This document shows, piece by piece, positions 33,110 to 45,000 of a stretch of 64,000 nucleotides of DNA. The notes beneath the pieces were generated by a model. That model was not told the origin of the DNA, ran no database searches, and worked only from the letters and a program-made list of their open reading frames with translations. This DNA is from Juglans regia (lineage: Eukaryota; Streptophyta; Magnoliopsida; Fagales; Juglandaceae). Location of the stretch: the NCBI RefSeq assembly GCF_001411555.2, contig NC_049914.1, positions 14,710,798-14,774,797 on the forward strand. Reading direction: 5' to 3'. Every line of letters starts with the position of its first letter. Position 1 is the stretch's first letter. The translations under genes were made by a program, and so were the position numbers.

Positions 33110-33865
33110 TACATTTGAACGTATACATATTTACGTTAGAACGTGCCCTGGACATTCGAATGTGATTTACATGCGAAGTGGAAATTTTTGACGCCAACGT
33201 TCGAACGTTATTGATTCATGTGTAAACGTAAATTGATTTAATATTAAAGTTGAATATTTCAAATTAAGAAAGATTGAAAATTGAGGTGTAGTGATTTAAT
33301 ATTAAAGTTATATAAGCTAACAGTAAAAAAAAATTGAGACCTGAAATTAAAAAACAGTAGATATATTAATAAAAATATATAAATATATAAACTACTATTG
33401 TTTAAAAAATATATAAATATGTAAATCACGTTCGAACAATTCAAATCTACGTTCGCAAGTTTTGTGCTGACATGCAAACGTGGAGTTACACGTGCGAATG
33501 TCTTTTCCTTCATTAATTGTTAAAGAAACTGAGATATTTATGATCAAACGTGTACGGACGTAGATGCAAGGACGTGTGAACGTTAAACCTGGATGTGCGA
33601 ATGCGAATTGAAAAATTGACGAGATCTTTTCCACATAAATTATGGGTCATCTCACCTGCTAAATCATCAACAAAATGTGCGAACGTTTTGAACGATACGT
33701 TTAAACTTAATCCGAGTGATCTGAGCTTGTTGTGGAGATTATTAACGTTCGCACATGAACTATTGTACATTTGAACATTTGTGAGTATTAAAAATTAGGT
33801 GGTTCTTTAAGCGGGGACCAAAATTTCACGTAACGTGCGAATGTTTATTGTGACGTTCGAACTAA
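33110..33865. repeat. Left subterminal motif array of the CACTA element
   Basis: About a dozen variants of (A)CGTTCGAACG(T) occur in both orientations, for example TTTGAACGT (33116), AACGTTCGAACGTT (33196), ACGTTCGAAC (33428), GTGCGAACGTT (33677) and GACGTTCGAAC (33852). In this superfamily such repeats bind the TNPA protein. Confidence 0.8.
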
Positions 33866-34309
33866 CCACTATTTAGATGCGACAACTTTTTATTTAAAAT
33901 GTTGTTACAATAACTCAATTGACATATTAAAACGCCGTCGTTCGAGTAATTTAGACCTATTGCAGAGACCAAAATAAGTAAAAAAAACTTTAAAAAATAT
34001 AAAGAGGCCCCAAACAAGTCTAGGGTGTCTTTAATCGCACCGGTTGAAGGTAATTGATCCCATTTGCCTTCACCTGTGCCTAATAGAGAGAGTTAGAGTA
34101 AGAGAGAGTTAGAGAGAAAAGAGCTTAATTGAGTGAGGTTAGTATTGTATTTTTTTGTTTATTTTGTTTTTATTTTTTATTTTTCTATGTATTATTTAGT
34201 TTGAACTAACTAGTATTGTGTTTTTTGTTTGAAGGATTATTTGTTGGAGATTTTTTAAACTTGTCATTTGTAAAGGGATATTGCTAGGTATATTTCTAAA
34301 CTTTGTTAG

Positions 34310-34560
34310 GAATATGTTGCAAATTTTTGGGAGTTTATTGTGAAAATGTGAGTATGTGAATATGTTTGGATATTGTGAATATGTTTGAATATTGTAAATA
34401 TGTTGTTAGATAATTGATTGTGAATATGTTTGGATATTGTGAATATGTTAGATAATTGATTGTGAATATGTTTAGATATTGTGAGTATGTTGTTAGATAA
34501 TTGATTGTGAATATGCATGTTCTGAATTTAATAAGAATATGTTGTGAATATATTGTCAAT
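34310..34560. repeat. Degenerate tandem repeat, TTGTGAATATGTTTGGATA type
   Basis: Units around GTGAATATGTTTGGATATT and GTTAGATAATTGATT alternate about six times. Minus-strand frames here are repetitive HIHNQLSNN peptides and not genes. Confidence 0.75.
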
Positions 34561-35393
34561 GTATTGGTATCTAATTTTAATATGTTGTTAGTTTAAAAAA
34601 AGATAATTGAAAAAATATATTGAATTTTATAAATTGTGAATGCAGAAGATACAATTAGGAGATAGCAAATAACTAAGTAATTCATAGCATACTAAGTAGT
34701 ACTATGTAATTCATAAAATATTTAGTAAATAACTAATAAAAACAAATAACTAATAGATAAAAAAAGCTAATTTAACAAGTACTATATATTAATAAGATGC
34801 TAGATTATACTATATAAATAATAAAACAATGTAATTCATGATAACATACTTAGTAAATAAAACAAATAAGATCAAAAAGTACTAAGTAAGAAATAGCATA
34901 CTTAGGAAATAACTCTCAGCATAGCTTGTGTATTGTATATATGTATATGTTATTTGTTAGATTTTGTGTGACATTATATGAATAACCTTAGACTTGTTTG
35001 GAAATTAGTATATACTCAGGTGTTCACTAATTCCTTAATTGTCTAGTATGAACAATTTGAGATCATCTTATCTATATTGCACATTTTTGTTACTCCTAAT
35101 TTACACGTTCAATATGAAATTTTGGCGTCTTCCTCATTTGTTATTCTGGTATACTGTTCACAGGGTGAGAATCACTCTCTGTGAATATGTATACTTGGAG
35201 AACTTTGGGGAGGTGCTGTCGAAATTTATACTGACGTGGAATGTAGAAGAGTGACGAAATTTGTGCAATATAAATGATATAATCTTGGATGAGATATGAC
35301 CAATTACCAAAGATCTAAAGAGTAGGGAGAATTGGAGCATGTGATGCATGTGAAATTAGTTTGCATTATACTAATCGATAGGTTATTTTAGAA

Positions 35394-36422
35394 ATGGAAA
35401 AAAGTTGGATGCGTCTTGGCGATAGACTTGGAAAGGACTATGATGTCTACGCACATGGAGTTAGAGCCTTAATTGATTTTGCTCGGGCATCTGCCGATAG
35501 TCGTGGTTAAATCAATGGTCCATGTCGCAGGTGCAAAAATCTATGCGCTATAGGATTAGATGAAGTTAAAAGTCATATATTTGTGAATAGTATGGATTTA
35601 GGGTATACTTGATGGGCATTGCATGGTGAGCCATACAAACAATTAACCGAGGTTATGTTTGGTCATGGTATTGATATGCGATAGATGGATGAAGATACTG
35701 AGCGGGATGAGATGGAGGAGATGTTGGGTGACATTAAAGCTGAGATTTTTATGGATCAAATAGACGAGGACGCCTCAAGTGGCCTAGGGACTGAATCAGA
35801 GAATTTCTCTACAATGTGGAAAGATGCAAAGCATGAGCTTTATCTTGGATGTACAAAACACAGCAAAATGTCGTTTATTGTGCGGCTACTTCATATTAAG
35901 TATTTGTGTGGGATGTCGACAAAAGCAATCAACATGGTCTTGGTTTTATTTAATGATGTGTTTTCTGAAGGTTCTGCATTACCGAATAATTTTTATGAAG
36001 AGAAACAGTTGAGTAGTGGAGCGATAACTTGGTGAGTCGTACAAAAAATTGTGCCTCAAAATATATATGATGCACGAATGGTAGCGGATTACCATCATAG
36101 TGGAGATGAAGATGACATTCCGATTATAGAGACCTACCAGGAAGATAGAGAGGGTATGAATTTATTTATTGACCTTAGTGCACTTGAAGTAATCTCCTTA
36201 TATAGAGATGACGTCCCACCCGTACATCTCAACCTATCCGTATTAAATGATCATTCAATTCATGAAGTAAGTGAAGAAGATGAAAAAGGGTTTGAAGAAG
36301 AAGAAGACGACTTTGAAAAGGAAGTCAATGAAAACGACGAAGAAGATGATGATGATGAAAAAGATGTTATTGAAGTCGATTATGAAACAAGCATAAAAAA
36401 TACATCTGGAGATGCAGAATAA
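35394..36422 (+). pseudogene. TNP2-like CACTA transposase, core deleted, four in-frame stops
   Basis: A single frame runs from ATG 35394 to TAA 36422 but contains TAA (35508), TGA (35610), TAG (35682) and TGA (36033). The N-terminal 100 codons match the plant transposase-associated domain: SWMRLGDRLGKDYDVYAHG, then CRRCKN, then DEVKSHIF and WALHGEPY. The part around residues 140-210 (ELYLGCTKHSKMSFIVRLLHI) corresponds to the sequence before the catalytic domain. It then jumps to the far C-terminal part (VVQKIVPQNIYDARMVADYH), followed by an acidic tail (EEEEDDFEKEVNENDEEDDD). The several hundred residues with the catalytic acidic triad are missing. In an intact copy this protein cuts and rejoins the element ends. 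Confidence 0.88.
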
Positions 36423-36598
36423 AAGAATTAAGTATTTTATTTACATAGGTGATAGTACAATACATTTTTTATAATACATCTAGAGATGAAGAATAAAAGT
36501 ATCAAATATTTTATTTACATAGGTGACAGTACAATACATTTTGTATAAATTATTCTATACTAATTTTTTTTTTTTAAATATTAATCATTTTCTGGGAT

Positions 36599-38160
36599 GC
36601 CACCAAAACGACAACGAAGAAATATGCCTTCTCCCCCAAGTCCCAAACCCAATAATGACTCCCAAACTGAGGACTCCACTCTTGAATTAGTTAATACACA
36701 GGAGACAGAAAGCCAATCGACACCTACCAGTAAGGAAATTTTTTTTATAATTAATTATATTTCAATACTTTGATAACTGTATTAATAATTTTAAAAATAT
36801 TAGCTGATGCCTTGTCACGTCGCGGACGTGGCTACACAGCAGACTTGCTCTGGAAAGAAATGGAAGGCACAGAAAAATCAAGATCAACATTCCCGATAAT
36901 TTCACTGGAGGAGTGGACGATAGTGCAACATTGCTTTCTTCCTATGTTGGCACAGTAGTCCGAGTTTTTGTCCCATTTTGTCTGCAATAATGGAGACATG
37001 TTCCGAATCAGGTGAATGATCACATTCAGAGTCGTGTACTGGTGAGTTTATGTACGAACTTAAAGCTTTTTTTTAGATGTTCTGATTTCATATTTTTTAC
37101 GCAATTCACTTCTTAGGATGAATTCGACCTCAATTTTGGCCGTAGCGAGGATATGTGAACCGTGAACGAGTTGATAACTACATTATTTCGACGTCACAAG
37201 GGACGATGCCAAGACCACTTCAAGAAATTTTAGACGTTGGAAGAGGCTGTTCCGTCCCCTTTTCCAAAAATGAAGTTAGATGATTGGATGAAGCATTGTG
37301 ATCTTTTCGCAAGTCCAAATTATCAAGTTTTCTAGATTTATTTCCTATAAGTTATTTGACATCTATATTGGTTTCATATATTATATTTAATATTGTTAAT
37401 TTCTCTTGTAGCACTTAAGTTCTATCAATGTACAGAATAGAATGGCTTTGACAATCCACCATCGAGCCGGCTCAAGGTCATTTCAACATCTTGCTGATAA
37501 AATGATAATTGATAACTTATTAATTCTCACTAATTTTTATCATATTTTTTTTATTTAAGTACTAACATTATATCTTAAAGTTACTAATGTGGCTTTGTTA
37601 GAAACATGATGTTCTTGAAAATTTATCCCCATTTATGTATATGCTGCTACTCACACTGATGAGCATAGTGAATGGGTTGATCATATCGCTAAATATAATT
37701 ATGTAAGTGAGGTTATTTTCTGTGAATAAATTATGCAACATGTGAATTCATATTATATTTGATTCCTCATTTCTTTTAATATGTTACTTATTGTGTGCTT
37801 TTGTTGTAGTTGTAGGAAAAAATGATTAAGATCTAATTAGCCTATGAGGAATCCTCTCCTAGTGACATACGCATATTCATGCAAGTGTTCAGGACCAAAT
37901 CTGGTTTGGTAAGAGGTTTGAGACGTTCTTTTAAGCATGTCGGTTCATCCTCCAAGACCTCGACTTTGAAAGTTAACAATCTTACTAATCAGCATGCCAA
38001 GAAATTGAGCAGATGAAGTCGAGACAGCAGGAATTGGAGTCTCTCTTATCACAATAGTCTGATTTAGAGATGCGTTTGCAGGAGCAACAAAGATATATCA
38101 TTATCATTATTATTAATAAAAACTTTTATTGTCTATTTTTACAACTCTATATGACATTAT
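36599..38160 (+). pseudogene. TNPA / Transposase_24-like second gene of the CACTA element, degenerate
   Basis: The first exon begins at ATG 36599 with a basic, proline/serine-rich N-terminus (MPPKRQRRNMPSPPSPKPN) and seems to end near 36731. A second begins after 36803 (ADALSRRGRGYTADLLW). Later pieces include a segment near 37130-37330 with stops (HFKKF, EDWMKHC-like DDWMKHCDLFASPNYQ) and QNRMALTIHHRAGSRSF near 37432-37482, which resembles the conserved end of plant Ptta/En-Spm proteins. Several stops and frame changes make it non-functional. The protein family binds the subterminal repeats. Exon limits are estimates. Confidence 0.6.
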
Positions 38161-38229
38161 TAGTTATTACATTTTTGGTGTAATATGAAACAATTTGTAT
38201 GGTCTTTAATTTTGTGAAATTACTATTTC

Positions 38230-38700
38230 TAATCAAAACATTCACACGTAGACAACAAACGTTTGAATATGGCTTCACGTTCAAATCAACGTTAAAACAA
38301 TCTAAACATTCGAATCAACGTTAAAACAATCAACGTTAATACACTACATTCGCACGTTTTAACACACAAACAATCTAAACGTTCGAATGATTAGAATAGA
38401 TACATGTGAACGACAAACTAACATCCAAACATTAAAAATTTTACATTCGAACTCTTCTCCTTTAATGTCCGAATGCTACACTCAAATGTCTTCGAGTTAA
38501 CGTTCGAACCTAAATATCATTCGTGCAAAGCAAAAATAACGAATGTCAATTTTTTTACATACGAATGTTAATCAGTCACGTTAACGCTTGAACGTCGGTA
38601 TATACGTGTGAACATTACTTTCTATGATGGGTTTTAACTGTCACAAAAAGTATCACGTTCGAACGTTATATCTCACGAAAGACTTCCAACCGTCACAAAA
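38230..38700. repeat. Right subterminal motif array of the CACTA element
   Basis: The same motif family as on the left appears: AACGTTTGAA (38269), CATTCGAATCAACG (about 38318), ACGTTCGAACGTT (38655) and others in both orientations. The clean palindrome lies about 205 bp from the right terminus, close to the 225 bp spacing on the left. Confidence 0.8.
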
Positions 38701-38873
38701 AATCTTTTTGTGATGGTTGAACAGTTAACTGTCACAAAAAATATTCTGTAATGACTTTTAGGCGACTATCGTGGTGAGGGTCTCAAACCATCATAAAAAA
38801 GTTTTTGTCATGGTTTGCTAATTTTTTGTGATAATTTCATCTGTCATAAAAACCAAATTCTGTTGTAGTGAGT

Positions 38874-39270
38874 GGTGATCCCTTCAATAATGTATCAACT
38901 TACATAGTATATTTCATTTGGTTGGTTTAAGTACCATCCTATTTTTGTTCGTTCTTCATTAAATTGTTTGATAGCTCTGAAATTTTGACCTTAAAATAAT
39001 CTACAATGTTGTTTGTGATTGGATTATTTACGAGTGATCAGGCTTTGCTATTAATACAAAATGTGTGGAACAATATTTTTCCTCATTGTTTTGCTTTCCC
39101 ACTATATTTTCCAAGATCATATTATTAGAAGAACTATTTATCTTGTATTTTTGTACAAGCTAATTAGCAAAAAATTAAGTCCCATGGAAATAGCAAAAAG
39201 TTAAGTCCCATGGAAATGTTGTTTTTGTTATGGTTTTACCTTTGGTTCATTTCCAGTGTTGATGAGTATG
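38874..39270. other. No gene; AT-rich spacer between two CACTA elements
   Basis: A 27 bp segment (AGCAAAAARTTAAGTCCCAT ...) is tandemly doubled near 39165-39218. Nothing else is recognisable. Confidence 0.5.
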
Positions 39271-39794
39271 CATTACAACAAATTTGATCTTTTGGCACAA
39301 AAATTGTTTTTGTTCCAAAAGGATTTTGGTCCCAAAAGATCACTTTTATGGACAAAATGCTTCGTTCGTCCCAGAAGGTCCCAGAAGTTTGATTATCATT
39401 CGAACAAGGGACGTGACGTTTGAATGGAAGAATTTGAGACCAAAATATGTCGTCCCCAAATAGATTTACTATTCGAACTAATAGTACACCGTTTGAACTA
39501 ACATAAATTTCTATTAGAACGTATAATTGTAGTTCAATTGGACGTTTTAGTGGGAGAATTGTATATAGTTTGGGCACGAAGTATTGGGCGTTGTTGGAAC
39601 TGAAGATTTTTAGGTCGAACGTAATGTTGTTCGAATGAAAACATGTTGCTCGAACTCAAACCTTTCGTTCAAACTTACAACATTTTAGTTTCATTAAATA
39701 TAAAACAAATCAAGTGTAAACAATTTTACATGATGCCCATTTGGTTTTACATGATCACAAAACAAAAGTTGATGTCTAGTAATTAATTTAATCC

Positions 39795-40300
39795 ATGCCC
39801 AGAATCCTAACAATCGGTTCTATCTCCTTCAAATCAGCCTCCACCCTGTTTATATGCCGATCAATGAGAGGCATCATGCTCCTCCCAATATCAGCGACAA
39901 GGCTCGTCCGCAGCTGAGGAATTGCTGCACAGATCTTTGTAGGCAAAATATTAGCAATGAAAGCACGTATCTATGTGCACACAATATCAGCAAATGCCGC
40001 ATGGATCTATGTGCACACAATATCGGCAATCTCATCTATATCTGCAGCTACTAAGGTGGTGGTAGTACCTCTCCCTGAGGGTGGAAAACTCGTGCCCTCA
40101 GTAGACTCTAACTACTGCCTAGTACAAAGGTGGCCCCTATTTTTGCCCAAGGTGACAATATTGATCACGCAGATTTGTGATTGCCGACATTCAGATGAAG
40201 GGACCTGCACTCCTTCACCGGATACGACGATCTTACTCTTTCTAGCTGACAAACCAGCTAAAAGCCCCCCCACTCTCTCTCTCTCTGTGATAGTAAACAC
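39795..40300 (-). pseudogene. C-terminal fragment of a CACTA-encoded protein
   Basis: On the minus strand a frame ending at a TAA near 39795 encodes RSMMPLIDRHINRVEADLKE and stops after a few more residues (IVRILGMD). Upstream the same frame contains two TAG stops within a repeated DIVCT segment (about 39980 and 40010). Further upstream, an open piece (40112-40300) has KSKIVVSGEGVQVPSSE. The position inside a CACTA fragment suggests it is the end of a CACTA second gene, but I cannot name the family from sequence alone. Confidence 0.5.
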
Positions 40301-40361
40301 TTATGCACTAAACCTTCTCCAACTCAACACTATCTCGATCCTAGTTAGCTCTCACACTCTA

Positions 40362-40396
40362 TCTCTCTCTCTCTCTCTCTCTCTCTTGCTCTCTTT
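40362..40396. repeat. (CT)n microsatellite
   Basis: About 14 CT units with minor breaks. It sits in the leader-like part of the CACTA fragment. Confidence 0.85.
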
Positions 40397-40849
40397 CTCT
40401 CCCGTAGCTTCAGTGAGAAAGACTTAAGCATGTATGTTTCTATCTTTCTTACTTGATAATTGTTTAAACACTTTGTTAAATGTTTGAACCGTTAAATGAA
40501 ATCGAGAAGTTGATATCAAACTAAATGAAACCTTTCGAACCTCCCTTTTCTGACTGTTCGAACATAAATATAGGAATATTTAGGTGAATATTCTTGATAT
40601 GCGATGCTTTAAGCCAAGAACTTTCCCACCCAAACCAATTGAGATGCATCTCGATGTGGTTTCCATTCGAATAGAAACAAATACCATTTTAATTTATGTT
40701 TGAACGCATCCAACTTCGAATGAAGTTCGAACAGTTGTTCGAATAGCCATTCGAAGGATAATTTCATATATTCCAACATAATTACCTTCAATCAACTATT
40801 TTAGAATTCTTTGAAGGCACCTTCAATCAATTACTTAATATTTAATATA

Positions 40850-41290
40850 GAAAATTAATCTAGTATAATGTAGAATATACTACACAATGTTCTACATTAA
40901 TTAGATAATTGCTATACTATACATGTCACGATTATATAGTATAAATATATACTATATATCTATTATACATTATATAGTATATACTGTATATATACTACAT
41001 ATAATATGTATTATATATAGAGTATGTATATATACTACATAGTATACATTGATTAGTTCAAAGATATTTACATACATGCTATAAATTTAGTATATATATA
41101 GTATATATCTATAGTATGGAGAATGTATATCGTATATATATATTGTAGATATATAGTAGGTAGTAGATATAAAGTATGTTTAGTGTATATACTATGTAGT
41201 ATATAGTTTGTAGTATATGTAGTATGTAGTATGTATATATATGTAGTATGAATATAGTACAAATACTATGTAGTATATATACACTATTGT
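40850..41290. repeat. TA/GTAT-rich low-complexity tract
   Basis: This is a long run of TATATAGTATGTA-type sequence in irregular units, with no gene. The minus-strand frames here (YYIHTTYIYIL-like) are simple-sequence peptides. Confidence 0.8.
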
Positions 41291-41682
41291 ATACTATGTA
41301 GGAGCATGTGGTGCAATAGAGGCAAAGCATGGCTATAGTGACTTTCGGCGCAGGGTTGAGGCAACGTGAAGGGCTGGGTGGCTTAGGAAGCACTGTCGTG
41401 CATGGTGAGGTCTCTTGGAGGGCTTGCTGGTAGTTTGCTGCAGGTTGGGTTCGTGGATGTGGAAAAGCACATTGTGGTTGCTTTCTTGTGGCTATGAGGT
41501 TGAGGGGCTGAGTAGTGGCATGTTGGTTAATCTGTGAAGGCCACAAGCTGCCATGAACTTGGGTGGGTTGAGAATCATAAGAAAGGATGGGCTTGGGCTG
41601 CTGAGCAAAATATGTTGTGCAAGAAAAAATCAAGGGAGGAAAAACTTATGGGCAACGTAAGAAGGTGAGGGGGCATAGTTGT
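41291..41682. other. No gene; moderate-GC sequence next to an LTR start
   Basis: Sequence of LTR-like composition runs up to GAAGGTGAGGGGGC (41661-41674), a purine-rich stretch close to, but not touching, the LTR start at 41683. It could be a displaced polypurine tract. The minus-strand frame 41109-41633 crosses into the TA-rich tract and is not a gene. Confidence 0.4.
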
Positions 41683-42083
41683 TGTAACAGCCCGCTAGAA
41701 ATTCAATAGTGAAATTTATTTAGGCTTTTCGATCCTCGTGAAAACCCGGTAAGTTTTTACGAATCAACCAATCACGTTAGTTTTAGTCTATTAGCATAGT
41801 CACTGTTGCCACTCACTATGGTGCCAGAAGTGCGATTTTATTTATTTGAGATAATTATAAGTGTCAGAATGCGTTATAATTTGCACCATTAAACTCAGTT
41901 GATTATTTAAGATTTTATGGCATAATAATCTCATTTTCAGTTTTCGGGCGAAATGTGTGTTTGGAAATGAGCTTTATTTATTTCGAACTACTTCGGGGTT
42001 GAATTTTGATAAATGAATTGCACAGTTATTTTAGTGTGTATGTTTAGAACTTTGCATATTTTCACTTTCCCAATGTGAATAGT

Positions 42084-45000
42084 TGTAACACCCCGCTCAT
42101 TCTTTGTCACGTAAGCAAATTCAACTGCGAGTCTTGTTATGCATGACGAATATCGATGGCGTGTTTTTAAAAATATTATGTAATTTCTAAAGTATGCTCA
42201 GTGTTTTAAATGCTCTGAAAGTATTTATAATGGGTATTTCCAATATTATTAAACTAAGCTTGATTTTAAATAAGACAATTATAATATTTTTGAAGAGTTC
42301 AAAAAATATTATAATTGTCGGAAATCATTTTAATATTGTTTATTAAAATAATTTCAGTTATTTAAATTATTATGAGATTTAAATTATGTTGAAAACTCTA
42401 TTTAATTAAATAGTTTTATTCTTTTAAAGTATTAAATAAGACTTCATTATTTTATTAATGAGGAATGAATATTATTTTACAGTCTAAAATTTAGTTTAAA
42501 TAATATTCTATCTTAATTCCTCTCAGTGCTTTTAGTTAAGGTAATATTCTCGCATTTTCAAATCAGTATTTAAAGTCCACCGCTAGATTGCTTTGAAGAT
42601 CCCAAGATGAAGGGCCTGGATTAAATTCCCAAGCCCCTCTCTTTCTCCCTCACTTTTCCCTTCCCCCTCGCTCTCTCCTCCCTCTCCCTCATGCGTACGT
42701 TGCAAGCTCCCCTCCCTCTCACCGGATTCTCCCTCAGCCCAACCCGGCGCCATTGTGTGCCACCCAGTTTTACTGCCACCACCACCAGCGTCCTCTAACG
42801 CAGGCAAGCTCCCACCACCAAACCCAGCCTTCACCTCGCAGCCACTCTCTCCCATGCACGCACGGCTTCACCTTGCGTAACTCCTAGCACCGCCTTACTC
42901 GGCCACTGAGCACCACCATGAGCTCCCCCTAAGCTCCCCCTTCCTCCTCCCCTTGACCCAAAGCCGATAGCCTCCCCTTAGACTGCACGCAAGCAACTCC
43001 TCCATGCATGGGTTCTCCATACCCACGGCCAAGCTCCGACTTCCACGGCCACCGCACCACCACCAGAGGCTTTCTTCCCACCGACGACCTCCCCTAGCCA
43101 CCCCCACGTCCAGCTGAGCCACCTAGCTCCCCCACTCTCTCTCACTCTCTCATGGACTCTCCTTCACGCATGGCCTAGATCCGTTGCCACCCCAACGCCA
43201 CCATAGCTCCACCAGCAACCCCCTAAGCCCTCCATGGCCAGCCCACAACCAGCCAAGCCCTTCCTCCGATTTCCCCTACTTGAGACCCACGACCTAAACT
43301 CCTCCATGAGCCGCCGTGCCTTTGACGTGCCACCTCGATACCACCACCCCAGGACCACAACCTAACCGTCCTACGCATAGATCCACACCCGTAGCCATCT
43401 TCAAGGGCCCAAACAGCAATTGTATATGAGTTAGCCGCCACGTACGACCCTTCCGAGCAACGCACGGGTCAACCCGACAATGGTATGACCCTCTATCCCT
43501 CGTTAATTATGTTAGTGGTTGGTTAGGTTGTGGACTGTGATGTTAGCACTGTGGAGTTCACTGTGTTATGTGGTGATGTGATGTACTGTGTATGTGAAGT
43601 GTTAGGCGTAGTTGCTAAATGTGATGTGTAGTGTTGTGGATTGTGCTGTGAAGTGTGGATTGGGAGGAGTAGTCATGGAGTGTACTCCATGTGATTGAGT
43701 GATGCACCATATGGCTCGTATGCCGTAGTGGTGATGGGTCGTAGTGTGTGTGAATGGAGTACACGTGGAGTGTACTCCATGAGGTGCAGCGATATACCGT
43801 GTGGCATGTCACAGAGGTAAGGATGGTTGTGCAGTTGATGGGCATAGAGCGTGATGAGTAGTGTCAGGAACTGTGGAACAGTGTCTCGAGGTAGTTAAGA
43901 CGTGGCCTGTAGTCTGAGGTGACTGGTGTCACCGTGTTTGATTTATGGCTGGGAGTTTGTGTGAAGTGGCAAAACAAGTCTAAGAGTGCGCATCGGAAGC
44001 ATGACTAAGGAATGTCACGAAGTGACATGGTTACTGGCAGTCGTGCTTATGATGGGTGAGGAGTTAGTGTAGGAGTGGCGTAGCAGGAACGTGACGAGAT
44101 GTCAAGATGTGACAGGAGTACGTGAGAGACCGTACTCACGATGAGTTAGGAGTTGGTGATGTAGCAGGATGTCAGGTGACCCAACAATGTCACGGTGTAG
44201 CATGGGAGTAGTCTCGAGCTATATGACGTGACATAAGGTGTGGTAGTGAATGGAGTCTCGTCGTGTTAAGTGTTGGGATGAACTATCAAAAGGGACGGGT
44301 AGCATGAAGAGTCATGCTAGCCGGGTTAAGAGAAGGTTGGTATTGGAGTATGGCGCTAGTGCCTACGTGCATGTGATCAACATATTATATGTTGGTTTTA
44401 GGTGATAAAATGGTAAGGTACTTGTGTAATCTGGTGAGACACATGTGCCAGATGGATTCACCCTATGTATAGGGTAATCTGTCCTAAGCATGGTTACACT
44501 GTGCTTAAGCCTCAGAGTTGGCTTAGAGCCGTGTGACGTGTATGGATGGGAATGAGGATTTAGTGTGAGCTAAGGTGCATGAAGGTAGTGACGGGTGTAT
44601 TGTCTAGAATTGGGATGTGTGACTCCGTCGATCGGAATCATGCGACAGAATGTGGCCAATAGGAAGAGTAAGATGAATGTCTTAGTGTCTTAATTCTAAG
44701 GAGAATCATGGGTTCATTTTAGTGGATGAGCACACGAAGTAAGACCATGAGTTTGGAGGAGATAGTGACTGTAAGTAGATCCCGTAGGTTTTAGCGTTGT
44801 AAAGGGAATGAAAGAGCACGTGATAGAATGAAAGTGTTTTCAAGTAACGTGTAGTGTATGCCTTCTAAGTTTAGTTGCTTATGCACTAGATAGAAAATGA
44901 CGTAAAGGTTATCTGTATGCATGTAGGTTGCCATCTGGCATGCACATGAATGGACTGCATGAAATGAGTATGGCATGGATGCCAGGTAAGTATTATGTTC

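Larger units (their letters stand above)
32973..38870 (+). mobile_element. CACTA (En/Spm) element, 5.9 kb, complete ends, defective
   Basis: The left end is CACTACAACAAAAATT and the right end, on the other strand, CACTACAACAGAATTT. The flanks are AGT on both sides (32970-32972, 38871-38873), the 3 bp duplication of CACTA elements. Both subterminal regions contain many copies of a GTTCGAACG-type motif, including the palindrome ACGTTCGAACGT within about 225 bp of each end. Inside, on the plus strand, are remnants of both usual genes: a TNP2-like transposase (35394-36422) and a TNPA/Transposase_24-like gene (36599-38160). The transposase core is deleted, so the element could only move with help from another copy. 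Intact ends and target duplication suggest it moved after losing the core. Confidence 0.93.
39271..40790 (-). mobile_element. Fragment of another CACTA element
   Basis: It starts CATTACAACAAATTTG at 39271, a one-base change of the CACTACAACAAATTTG terminus, followed by the GGTCCCAAAAG-type repeats common just inside such ends. TTCGAAC-type motifs follow at 39390-39670 and again at 40540-40760. A minus-strand coding remnant lies between. No second terminus is found before the TA-rich tract at 40900, so the element is truncated or decayed there. Confidence 0.65.

Noticed and set aside
42583..43465. Cluster of glycine/tryptophan-rich minus-strand ORFs
   Set aside because: All come from one CT-rich block of a solo LTR and overlap in several frames. 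Composition artefact.
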